Assembly: GCA_014871385.1 (NCBI GenBank)
Contig: CM026426.1
Span: forward strand, 30,307,452-30,371,451
Reading direction: 5' to 3'
DNA length: 64,000 nt
Origin: Ceratodon purpureus
Lineage: Eukaryota > Streptophyta > Bryopsida > Pseudoditrichales > Ditrichaceae
The translations under genes were made by a program, and so were the position numbers. Below, one piece after another: positions 1-10,800 of this stretch. The notes under the pieces were generated by a model. It made no database searches. It saw only the letters and a list, made by a program, of their open reading frames with translations, and was not told where the DNA came from. Numbering within the stretch: the stretch's first letter is position 1; the number at the start of each line of letters is the position of its first letter.

Positions 1-897
1 ATGAGGTCCTGTTCAATGGCGAAATGAAGAGCTATGGTCAGATTGACACTTCTAATCCCATTGAGTAACAACATGGCTGAATACGAAGAAGCACGTGTCC
101 TGTAGAAACGGCACTTACCAGAGATGACAGTAATGTAGCTCTCAGAAGAAATTCATGACCTAAGTCAGGTGTGTTTGAGTTATGGAGATTGCGAATAGAA
201 TTGACGCGACACCGGGCTCTCTTTGTGTTCCGTTTCCCAATGCCCCGGCAACTTTACAACCATCGAGATGCGGTTAGGTCTAGAAGCGCCTCATGAATTG
301 TACTCCTGCCGAGCTATGGACTACACGAAGAAATGAAGAGCTTGAAAACCGATCCCCTCTCTCGCTGGCACACACTGTAGCACTTTCAGCATGTTCTCCA
401 GACGTCTTCGCAAGTGAAGACACGAGTACATTGCATCCCAATGACACTAACGGGAAGCAACAAACGACTTTCTCCAATTCTGGACAACGACACATGTTTA
501 GCGATCTTCGCCGATTCGCTAGCATTCCAAAATTTGCTGCATCTGCTGCAGACGATCCACTAAGGTGTCCGCGAACGTTCTCCCCTGGAATAGCGAGCCA
601 CCATCGCCCAAATATCATATATAGAGAGACTATAAAGTCACGGTTCCGTTGAAAAGAGTAGGGGGTCCGTGAATAGGTAGTGCGACCTAATACAAGTGGC
701 CATGGCTACGGCTATGGCGGCTGCTGGAGGAACGGGATTCTCGTTCAGTCCACGAATTACATTACTACCACGTACTATAAATCGTCAGATACTCGTTACT
801 AATTAGGAGACGCGTTGTATCTATATCGATTTTAGACAGAGGCATTGGTTGTCATAAAACATCGCAAGACTCCCAACATGTCTCACGGAATTCGCAC
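1..897. other. no supported gene; TATA-like sites
   Basis: Both strands hold overlapping open frames near 280-652 of similar length, and neither resembles a known protein. TATA-like words occur at about 617-635 and at 776-782 (TATAAAT). The second lies about 120-150 bases before the Cys-rich frame that follows and could be its core promoter. Nothing else is supported. Confidence 0.3.
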
Positions 898-1836
898 TTG
901 CAGTTACTCGGAGGAGAGCAGCACATGGAGTCGCGGGATCCAGAGGAAGTCATGGCAGTTCTTTGGCGATCAGAGTGGGAACTCAATAGAGCTAGAATCT
1001 CCCCTTGGATGTTAGACTGTTTAGAACTAGAATTTGAGGATAATCTTCACGGGATTCACGATACTTGTGAGTGTCCATGCGGCAGGTGCTACCAGCTCAC
1101 TTGACTCCGCAAACCACAACATTGCAAGTGCACTGCGTGGAAGAAAGGTCGGTATTTGAATTTAGAGGACCGAATTCGAACACGGAGAAGGAGATGCCGG
1201 TGTAATCCGGCCAAAAAGGTAGAATGGGGGGCATGGTTTTGCGACAGGTGCACGGAAATTTGTCAAATGACGGCTACTAGGCCGTGCGTTAGGAAACGCG
1301 AGGCACCTGACCCAATCTTGGACGATCTTGAGGATCGAATTCGACGGGGATATACGACAAGCGGGTCTACGGATGGAGCTTCGCAAAGCACATCCTCGTA
1401 CAGGCAGTCGGTTGCCTCCACCAGCGAAGACGAAATGGATTCTCCTACATCTACTTACAGAGATCTCTCAGACAGTAGCACAGATGCGGAACAGTAGGCA
1501 ATTACTGTCGTAGGATATTTGAACTTTAGCATCGCGTTGAATTCGAGTGAAACCATATGTTGGTATGTACCGGTCGATGTGTTATTTAAATTTAATATCG
1601 TGTTTGACGTCGACAATGGCAGTGCACCCTTTCCCAACAACATGAGTTTGGAACCACTCGGTTCACGGGTATGTTGGATAGACGTTCTATCCAAATTTAT
1701 TAGATATCCGTGGATCATAAATTATTTCGTACAACGAATCCGATCCCGCATCCTTTTGGCAATCCAAAATGTGTTTACAGTATTAATTAGAAGCCACGAC
1801 ATTAATCACATTGTAGAGAAAATATCTGCGTCTTGA
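898..1836 (+). pseudogene. Cys-rich small ORF with in-frame TGA and TAG
   Basis: One reading frame runs through this stretch, interrupted by TGA at 1102-1104 and TAG at 1495-1497. The first usable ATG is about 925. The part up to 1497 looks protein-like: an acidic helical start, then clustered cysteines (CECPCGRC, HCKC, CRCNP, FCDRCTEIC) on both sides of the TGA, then a Ser/Thr/Asp-rich tail. The paired cysteines suggest zinc binding (inference). That the cysteine pattern continues across the TGA argues for one interrupted protein rather than two. After the TAG the frame stays open to 1836, but its composition is different (Ile/Phe-rich), so it may be non-coding. I do not recognise a family. 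Confidence 0.4.
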
Positions 1837-1984
1837 GGTTCGTTCGTGACATAGCCTTACACAGAGGTGGAAACTATTGTCTTTGTGAGGGCCTTCAACT
1901 TTCTGTTGCATCGTTACGTGCCTTCCTAGTCGTGCAGAAGCAAGATAGTAAAGCTTATTTCTCGTAGCAACTCGTATCTGCGAA

Positions 1985-3273
1985 ATGGAGCGTACAAAGG
2001 ACCAATGGCGCCAGTGGTTCAGAGTGAGCATGATGCTTAGTAACAGAGGTTTTATCCCCGGTGACCCACTTACACGCAACTTTTGTGGTCGCGCAGAGGT
2101 AATCGACCGATGGGGACCTGCGGTGGAGTTGGTAGAGGGCGCAGGTGCACCTTGCAAGGGGTACGAGTTTCGCGAAGAGGATGGGGAAAGATACCATCTC
2201 TATGTCACCGAACTGTTCCAGAGGGTGCATCAGCGGAAATTAGTAAGAAAAGTCCTGCCCTTCCACTTCGAGCGAGGATTGGCCGTCGAAGCTTCGGGGG
2301 GGTCTGTGAATTGGGTAGCTTTCGCAATGTCCAGGTGTTTTCCAAGGCATAAGAAGAGTCCATTTGCGCCCTTGTCCGAATACGCAGCCATGGATGTCCC
2401 TGTGCCGTGGAATTATAACAAAGTCTTGCCGGAGCCGGAGAGAAGGATCGCACAACCATTGGCGGCGCCTGTATTGGTAAGAACACGTACGCCGACTATG
2501 CTGTATGTTAATGAGGCTGACTCTCCTGTCTGTTTGCATTCCATTGTTAATTATGCCCTGCTTGTACGCTCTGACTATATTGTGAGTGACCATGGATGTC
2601 CGAATAGGCTGATCCAAAAGAAGAAGGAGATGAACGCACAGAAATCCAGCATCGATCTCAGACAACAGTTCTACCAGCACCTGGGGGAGTGAAGGACCCT
2701 GGTTGTATTTGTGGAGTTGATGCAGGTGTGGTGAAGGGTCTGCTACACATAAACGAAGACATCGTCGCTGCTGCACAACGGAACAAGAGGAAAATCCACG
2801 CGGAATTTGCTGCAAATGCTGAAGACATTGAGGGAGTTAAAAAGGCTCTTGTCGACGCACAAGATAAAGTTGTGCTCCTGAGAGGCAAGCACGCTGAAAT
2901 GCTCAAACACCATCGACGGGGCGAGGAAAACCACTTGAACGCCGCCGACATAAACAAATCTGCCACAATCGAGCTGAATCAGGCCTTGTCTGCAGGCGAA
3001 GAGCAAGAATGCATTAAGAACCTCCAAGCACTCTCAAACATCAGCCACGCAATTATGAGGTCTTCTACAGTTGAACTCGAGAGGCTCAATAGAAAGCTGA
3101 GATTTACAGGCACTAACCTGGAATCAGCACGCACACGGGTGGAAGCTTATGTGAAGGAATACGAGGACTTACTTCAACGACGGGACCAGGTTTCCGAGGC
3201 TCTCAAAGTGGAGGATCGACTCATGGACGTCGTCTCAGATTTCATGCAGAAGGAGAGTAACGTGACAGATTAA
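1985..3273 (+). CDS. uncharacterised protein with C-terminal coiled coil (two exons)
   Basis: The first exon starts at ATG 1985 and encodes about 199 residues with no family I recognise. The frame then changes. A GTGAGT donor at 2582 and an acceptor ATCTCAG ending at 2661 would join the two open frames in phase through an 80-bp intron. The second exon (2662-3273) encodes about 200 residues that are mostly charged helix with heptad-like spacing, which I read as coiled coil, ending at TAA 3271-3273. The intron is inferred from splice consensus and phase only. No transposase motif is visible, and the function is unknown. Confidence 0.5.
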
Positions 3274-3387
3274 GCCGGGTCAGGTTGGCCACAACGGAGT
3301 AATAGAAGGCTGACATCTGTCCATTCCTCTAATTCCGGAAAGTGGTTTCATGGCAGCATCTTCCATTTTAGGATAGAGAGGGTGAGA

Positions 3388-3717
3388 ATGGGACGTCACT
3401 TTCTGGTTTTATTCGTATTTGCCGTATTGCTTAACTCGATAGTATCAGTTTCAGGGATAATGGGTCCAGTGCATGAAGAAGGACTTCCGGAGTTGCTGAG
3501 TCACTTTCAGGAACCAGTGTGCCCACGTACAATTCGTAACACAAAAAACTCTCCATACTATTCAGTGAAGACCGGCTCGTACTGTTATGCGTGTATAGAC
3601 ATTCCATACTGTAAGACCTGATTTTGCCTGTGCTGCAGCATGTCCTGCGTTTCTATTGACCACTGTCTTACTGGATCATGCAAGGGGAAACCTACACGTA
3701 GATTACCTGCAGAGTGA
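3388..3717 (+). CDS. small secreted Cys-rich peptide, with an in-frame TGA
   Basis: ATG 3388 opens a classic signal peptide: a short basic start (MGRH), then a hydrophobic stretch of about 17 residues ending near VSVSG. The mature part has four cysteines, ending YCYACIDIPYCKT, and then TGA at 3619-3621. The same frame continues with six more cysteines in about 20 residues (FCLCCSMSC, HC, SC) and a basic tail to TGA 3715-3717. The cysteine-rich character crosses the stop, so the full product may have been about 110 residues with ten cysteines, as in plant Cys-rich secreted peptides. The TGA could be a decayed CGA codon, a leaky stop or a true end. Role unknown. Confidence 0.5.
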
Positions 3718-4081
3718 AGCAGACTGATGCTCCCTTCAATACTACAGCCACATGCATGCAAATAAAGTGAAGCTCAGACGAACAGGGATACACTCATCAA
3801 CACCAAATGCAATTGGTTCAAAACAAATTCCAAGAATCTCCCTTCTTATACAGTATCTCCAAGAAGAAGAGCAGAGGATCATTACTAGAATAGCCCCATG
3901 GCTGCGGAGGTAAGTCAGTTGTTCATGGACTTTCCTACTCAAATCTAATCAAGACGGGGGTAGAAGTGACATTGGCCGATTACCAACTACCCCTTACGCA
4001 GATCAGTCCACGGTTCTCCAAACACACTTAAAAGGTAATTCCCAAGATTAAGTGGAGAAACCAATACTATCGGGGAGACCA

Positions 4082-4858
4082 TCAGTCTAGATTGTGCTCC
4101 ATCTCCTCTGTTATGTTCTCGTACCAATCAGACCATGCCCCGTATGCTTCTCCTTCCAGTGCCGGATTCTCTTCACGCGAACTCAGACCTTCCCCTGCGT
4201 CACAATTTATAAAACTATGTTTCCACCTATCGTCACCTACGACCTTGTCTACGGAGGACGTCTCCACTTTGTCTTCCACATTGCTAGTTTTGGATAAGTC
4301 GATACGACACTGCCGACTGAAGAACACGTGTGGTTTACCCCAATACAACATGGCGGTAAGACAACATAGAAGAATTGCAAGTAGGAATGATGCGAATACA
4401 ATGCAAGACGGATATAACGACCTTAGAGTACTGGTGATCTCATCTGACTGCATGAGGGCATTGGCTCCACGAATCTCTTGTAGAGATAACAGTGCCATAA
4501 CCAACCTCACCAAATCCACTTTGAACTGCGCCGTGCCTCTATACTCCTCGCAGAATGAGTCGATCAGGTCTCTCTCAGCCTCACCCAGACTCGGACACAT
4601 CTCCACAGCACATTGTATCTCACAGGGGTTTATCGTGCAAGAGACCGGTCCGCTTGCACATACATCGTGTACGCTCCGAGATAAATCATCCGCGTCTACT
4701 GCCCTAATAAACCACCATTTGTCGTCTCCACCATTATCCTCACACAGCAACGACTCGTACGACGCACTCTCGGATGGATCCATGTCTAACAGTCGATCGA
4801 GTAAGGTTGCTATGGAGAATAGAGCGCTGGTTATGGCTTGTAGAGTGGGGGATCGCAC
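4082..4858 (-). CDS. putative single-pass membrane protein
   Basis: This is a 258-codon frame from ATG 4856-4858 to a stop at 4082-4084. Residues 1-25 are hydrophobic and helical and may act as a signal anchor. Residues 39-103 hold eight cysteines (LLCED, VCAS, SCTINPCEIQC, EMCPS, SFCEE), compatible with a disulfide-bonded lumenal domain. A clear transmembrane segment lies at about 151-173 (SCIVFASFLLAILLCCLTAM), followed by an acidic tail of about 85 residues. A long frame also exists on the opposite strand (4092-5024), but its Ser/Thr-rich sequence looks like a shadow. Family not recognised; gene status moderate. Confidence 0.45.
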   Translation of the reverse strand: MRSPTLQAITSALFSIATLLDRLLDMDPSESASYESLLCEDNGGDDKWWFIRAVDADDLSRSVHDVCASGPVSCTINPCEIQCAVEMCPSLGEAERDLIDSFCEEYRGTAQFKVDLVRLVMALLSLQEIRGANALMQSDEITSTLRSLYPSCIVFASFLLAILLCCLTAMLYWGKPHVFFSRQCRIDLSKTSNVEDKVETSSVDKVVGDDRWKHSFINCDAGEGLSSREENPALEGEAYGAWSDWYENITEEMEHNLD

Positions 4859-5645
4859 CCTTCCCCTTTTTCTCGCGGCGGCTTCTTCTTCCCGTCCTAC
4901 CTATTTGGGGTATAAAGGAGGTCTAAACTGTCTAGGGTTCCCTCAATATATCGCGAGGGGACAAAAACTCCTGCTCTCCCCTACTGCCGAGTGTGCTTTA
5001 TCTCCGCAAGAAGGTGTAGAGTAGTGGAACCCACTGCACGACCGAATAAGAGACTCCAAATGCAGAATTGTTCTATTCTAGGGTATGCAATCGACGTAGG
5101 GCACCAACTAACGCAGTGGACGGATTTTGCGTGATCCCTAAATGATCGTCATGGCCATCTCTATCTCTGAATGTGATAGCTGCTCCGGCGCTTCCGATTC
5201 CGAAGAGCACCCACCGGCGGAGGCGTGGTTTCCTCTTCGAGCTCGTTCTGGCGATTCGCTGCCGTGCTTCAAATCCTTGAGGAAGTCCGTGATGTTGTCT
5301 GCCAATCCAAGCTCAAGTGGAGCCGCGCCACGCTCAACGCCCTCCAATGCAACCCAGGTACTTCTCTCTGTTTCCAGTTTTTCCAAGCGAATATAGGGTT
5401 AGTCTCGTGATTTGTCGAACAGTCAGCATGATCCGCTACATAGTGCGAATTTATGCTAACCTAAACTTCAAGCAATTTTAGAGGTACGACAACGGTGAAT
5501 GAAATAGGTAACTTAGAAATACTGGATTGTGTGAAGCTCATATTGTGTATACATGTTTTCTGATATATCTTGACCCTTTGCTGGAATACAATACCATTCC
5601 GAGATGATGTTGCTTTAGAGCACATTCGACGACGTCATATTGCAG
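4859..5645. other. no convincing gene
   Basis: Short frames on both strands around 5138-5410 overlap each other and cannot be separated. A plus-strand stretch at about 5230-5340 could be an exon (helical translation ending near a CAG|GTACTT donor at about 5358), but no partner exon is visible. A TATA-like GTATAAAG lies at about 4909-4916. Confidence 0.25.
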
Positions 5646-7868
5646 AGTACAATTGGATTGCCTTGGCAATCTGTACATGCTATAACTGTGTGTAAATCGT
5701 GTGCGCAGCAGCTTAGCCATGGACGAAGACCGTCGTCTACACATCTTTCTCAACCAGACATTCCCCAAGCCGGATGGGCACCGGAACTCACGCAGCAGCC
5801 TTATGCAGATCCCCCTAGTGGCCAGGTACGAAATCAAGAGTCCTCACCATTCCAACGGAGAGTCCCTTACATTGTTCCACGCCCCGCACACACGGCCCCC
5901 CCAGCTGTGAACAACCATACACACACATCCCCAAGTGCTGGCATGCATGTCCAACAAATCCGAAGACGCCCTAGGAGTCCAGGCACAAGAGAGCGTGAAG
6001 CAATGGCGAAACGGAGAGCCAGGACTTTACAGAAAGAAGCTTATGCGATGCAAAGAATCGCTCATGCCGAGGGTCGACAGATCAGGTATCCTATTTTGAC
6101 AAACCCTGATGGTGAGATTATTGGAAACCGTGGGAAGTGGCAAGCAGCCGTTAGGTCCATTGTCCAACTTACCGTTGACCGATCAATTCGGGAGTATCGA
6201 AAAGAACCAAAGGAATGGAGATGGTTGTTGAACACGATCCAGAGGGAGCTGGATCTTCGTTTCTCTTTTGTGTATCCTGTAAGGCCAGAGATTTTGTCAT
6301 CGTATCTTTCGATGATCTTGAGCAACGACAGGTATAAATGGCACAAACATTATGTTCACACCTCAGGTGGACAACATGAGGATTGCCCGGATGATGCATT
6401 CGCTGCACTTGTTCAGTTCTGGGAAAGTCCGGAAGGAAAGGCGAAGACTCAAACTATGAAAGGTATCCGATCTAAGGTGGGGAAAGGTGTTGCTTGGTGC
6501 AGTGAGCAAGTCCCCGAGCAAACCCCCAGTCGTTCCACCAGGAGCACATCTTTCTCCGACGGGTTACATACACCAGGCTCTGACCCTATCAGGGTATGTA
6601 TGTTACAAACTCTTGCTCGTATACTCTTCACTGCGTGAAAAATTTGTATAATTCTTCTGTGTCGTAATTTGCTTTGGACTCCGTAATGTCTGCTCAATCA
6701 ATCCTAATTTTCTTTGTAAGTACTTCAGCTAGAATGTGATGTCTAAAAAAAAAAAAGAAATTTGAGCCATCGCAGTTTGCTAACCCTTATGACACACCAA
6801 TGTGTTCCGACTGGGTCATGGATGCACCTACGGAGTATGGGGCGACAGAAACTTACGGTTCCATGGCGCACTCCCCAGAAGTTGTTAATTCCACCTCATT
6901 ACGGCAGGTACGATATGTCGTTGCATCACTTAAAGATTTAAAGAACACTGTGTTTAAGCAGTTGTATTGCATTAAGCACCTTCTTCGAAAAAATTGACCC
7001 TGTTAAGTCTTCGCAGGGCACCAACAGTCAAAATCATTCAACACCTGTGGAGAGAATCTCAGACGCCTGGAAGGTAGGCATGGAGAGTCGAATGGATTTT
7101 CTACAAACAAATCTAACCGAATTGCTACAACTCATAAAGCATGGCGGTGCAGCAGCTCCGAAACACTCTCCTGCCTTAGTTCCCACGCACACAACCCCGA
7201 GCATGACAACGCCGAGAGTCTCAGAAGATTGTATCCCGCAAACTCAGGAGCAGGGTACGTACCATTCACTTTGTTTGGCTACAATTATTTTGGTACTCAT
7301 TGGCACGTATATTGGATTAATTTTCATAACTGAGACCTCTTGTTATACCTTCGCAGAGAGTGAGCCTTTGAATGTTATTTCGCCGGTGATACAATCGCCC
7401 TTAAGTGGCGACACGGTGCTGGTAAACCCCGGGCCCCACATCCAGGAGGAGCACACCAATTCTGAGTGGGCACCATGCCTCACATCCCGAGAGAGCAGCA
7501 GGGGCACAAGTAGTTTGAACACCGCAGGTACTACGATCAATCCAGCACAGACTCTGATACCACCTGCGATTGGTTTGGTTGACGTTGGAACGTGCCTTCA
7601 ACGTGAAATTCCAAGCCCAGTTGGAAATCAAATCACTGAGGGAACTGTCACTCGAGGGGCTCGGGGACGCAAATCAGGAAGCTGCACAAAGGTCCCTCTG
7701 GAGTTCCAACCTGCAAAGGACAACGACATCACCGTTCCTGCGAAGAAGGCCGTTTGGATCCTTCACCCAGACCACGGGGAAGTGGTCGTCGCGGCCGGGA
7801 GGACAGGCCCAGGTCCAAAATCTAAGGTGATGAAGGATGGACCCCAATGTCCCAACGGCGCTCAATGA
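5646..7868 (+). CDS. Transposase_24-like (plant En/Spm-associated) protein, multi-exon
   Basis: The first visible exon follows a TTGCAG acceptor at about 5640-5645. It encodes a Pro-rich N-terminus, a basic helical region (about 6000-6060), then a conserved-looking domain: RYPILTNPDGEIIGNRGKW, a D-R-S-I-R helix, and an alpha-helical end of the form P-D-x-A-x3-L-V-x-F-W followed by K-x4-K-G-I-R-S-K. That ending fits the Pfam Transposase_24 pattern of plant CACTA-associated proteins (recognised by eye). Probable introns, all with GT-AG ends and TCGCAG-type acceptors: 6594-6775, 6908-7016 and 7255-7356. The C-terminal part is Ser/Thr/Pro-rich and has no known domain. The true start is not visible. 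It could be ORF1 of an old CACTA element whose transposase is not in view. Confidence 0.5.
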
Positions 7869-10800
7869 GTGCATGTTCTTCGCATTTTCAAGCATTCAGT
7901 GAAAGTCCAGTACCCGTCTCCCCTAGATGAACGACACTCTCTTGACTGCGCCCTACCTCCTAAACGTGGCAAACATGGTTTATTGATGTGGGATTCACGG
8001 TTCTTGATCCCGTATAAAGTTCAGGAGTCGGCCTGTACTTCAAACTAGTAGTAGTCAGTGTTGTGATTGATCTCAATAGTGTAGCCGTTTCAGGTAAACT
8101 ATCCAAGGCTCTACATGAATCCAGTGCCTGATAATCTGTACATGCATTCTGGATTGGCAATGAAATTCAGCAGTGAAATTTAAAAAATTATCCGCGCCAT
8201 TTCTACTATATTAATGGTCGCTCTTAATGGGTGTCCACCAGTGCATTGTCGGTGACATTTCTTGCACAATCAGTCGCGGACCACTTCAAATAGATTCCAG
8301 AAATAACGGGAGGCTCAGAATCTAGTGACAGACCTGGATGACCTGAATGCCGACATCAGCTAATTGTATCTCTGCAATTCTGGAGGACCATCTATATTCG
8401 GCACTGAATACCGACATATGGATACCACGAACTCTGACCCTACGACTAGATTGGGAGACCATACCCGGCAGATATCCACTGCTGAGCAGCATCCATCATG
8501 AGCCCAGGTCATCTACCGATGATCCGGTTATGAGTAGGGAGAAATCCGGAAATCCGGTTATGACAGGGTATGTTCCGTCAAATACCCGAAAACATGTCTC
8601 TCGGATATCAACTCACAAGGATATCAATCTGAATGCATACCCGGTGGATAACAACCCTTACAATATCTGCAACGGGTAGCAGTAATAAAAATTACTCCGC
8701 GTGTCAAGTAACACCCAGTACGACGATGGTCCCCACCATGGAGGTGTCATCCACGCCAGTATCGTTACTACTGTAGGGCAGCAAAAAAAAAAAATTCCAC
8801 CTCCTTGACCGGGCGCAAAACCTGACGGGCCCACAGCACATGGTCGTAACAGCGGTTTACGGAAATGGACCTGACATGTGGCCACTTCGACGGAACCCGA
8901 CCCTCCTACGACGCGCCTCGATCGACGTGCACTCCGTCGTCTCCTCCCTCGCAGAGACCCTCGTATCCCCCTCCGTTTCCAGTTGTGAATGTTCCGACTG
9001 TTTATCATGACTTTGTTGTTGGTGGTTCAAGTGCGAACAGTGGACGTGGCAATTTAAGTATCACTAAACGAGCAAAGAAAGATGCAATTTCAAAGAGTAA
9101 GGGACACAACATCAAAGTTTCAAAGAAGGACCTTTCTTAGAAGAAAGAGAAATTCGTTTCTCATGACAATTCGGAAAGCACTTCATCACTTGTACAACAC
9201 GTCATTCCTGAAGACGGATTCATTAAATCTCCACATTCAGGTTCACAGTTACAAACAATGGACGTTCCTCTGCAAATGGTTATGGTACGACGTTAAGGGT
9301 TGGAGACATGGTAAGTTTTCTAAGCAAAGAAGAAATTGACGACCTTCTAATGTACAAAAAACGCAGTCCCACAGAAGGTGTCACACACTACAACCACTAA
9401 TGTGTCAATAAGCTACAACAATGTCTTAGACAATGTTGTCACTTGAGTTGAGGTAGACATGGATAGAACATTTGACAATGCATTTGTCATCTATAGTCTC
9501 CAATTTCTCTTCATTTGTATATGGGCGAGCTTTCATGCAGTTAAATGTTATTCTTAAGCATCAAGACAAGTTAAATGTATTTGACCTCCTGTTGACTGTA
9601 AGTTAACTTGCAAAAGAGAAATGGTAAATAAATGAATTAGACACATGTCTTTTATGTTTGAGCAACTTTGATGTATTTACAATAATGGTTTAGTAATTTT
9701 TTGTTATATTCTGCGTATTATTTTTCAGTCATGTACAAACAACAGTCAAAGTTTTATGCAACACAATTTCAGTTGGTAATGTTGAAAGGATTAGGCACAA
9801 TGAGTTAGTGAACTTATGATATCTGGAAAGGAACATACTAACTAGGTGTGAGAATCCATGTTTTTCTAGAGAATGTCGTTGTTATTTCCAATGCTCAAGT
9901 CGCGTAAGTTTAGAAAAGATGTATAACATGTGAAGAATGTAAGGTTCTATTGCATCTGTATGGATTGTTTTTGTTAATCGATTGAAGCACCATCAACTAC
10001 ATGTTTTGTGTAGCATGAAAACATTGATGTAGAGAGCTATTGTGTTTTGCAAGTGACCATTCGTTGACTCTTTTTATATTGATTTGGATTTAAATTGTAT
10101 TTGCTCATATGTATATGCTAATGTCTATGTAAAACATGAACAAAAATTACACTCGTTCGGTAGAACGTACATCTGATTGTAAATAAGATTGGCATAGAGA
10201 GTTCGGACGGCATGAAAGAAGGACTGACATTTAGCACTCATTTTGTATTTCTACTTTAATTGAATGGAGCCGAATTGTTGATCATCAGAAATTATCCCAA
10301 TACATTGAACGTTTGTGCTAATTTCCATTCAGTGTACAATACAGATTATGCTTTTAACGAATACAAGGATTGCTTTACTTTGAGGATGTCGATTGCACCA
10401 ATTCACGAGTCTACGCAGGAAAGGGTTCCTCTGGAGGGTCACGACATTGAGAATGAAGTACTAATGACCATGAAGAGAAAAAGAGATGACTTTAGTGAAG
10501 GCCGAGATGGCATAGACTACAATTTCAATGGAGGTTTCAATAGCTCCAAGACTGTGAGGAGAACAACGGAGTTTACCAAAGAAAGAGATGTCAATTTAGG
10601 CGATCAGAGTAACTCCGTAGATCGTAAGGATAAATCCTCAAAGGATAGTGTCGTCTCACCCGGAGAAATCAAGTTCGACAAGAAGCTGCGGGAGTATGAG
10701 GAGCATCTACAGAGTGTTGATCGCTGACCATAGATCTAGGACATGAAGCTTACCTTTGATGAGTTTTGTTGTCAGCAACCTATTGACGAGGAGGAGTTTG

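Noticed and set aside
4092..5024. 310-codon plus-strand frame opposite the membrane protein gene
   Set aside because: Ser/Thr-rich with no domain, while the minus strand shows a cysteine-rich region and a clean transmembrane helix.
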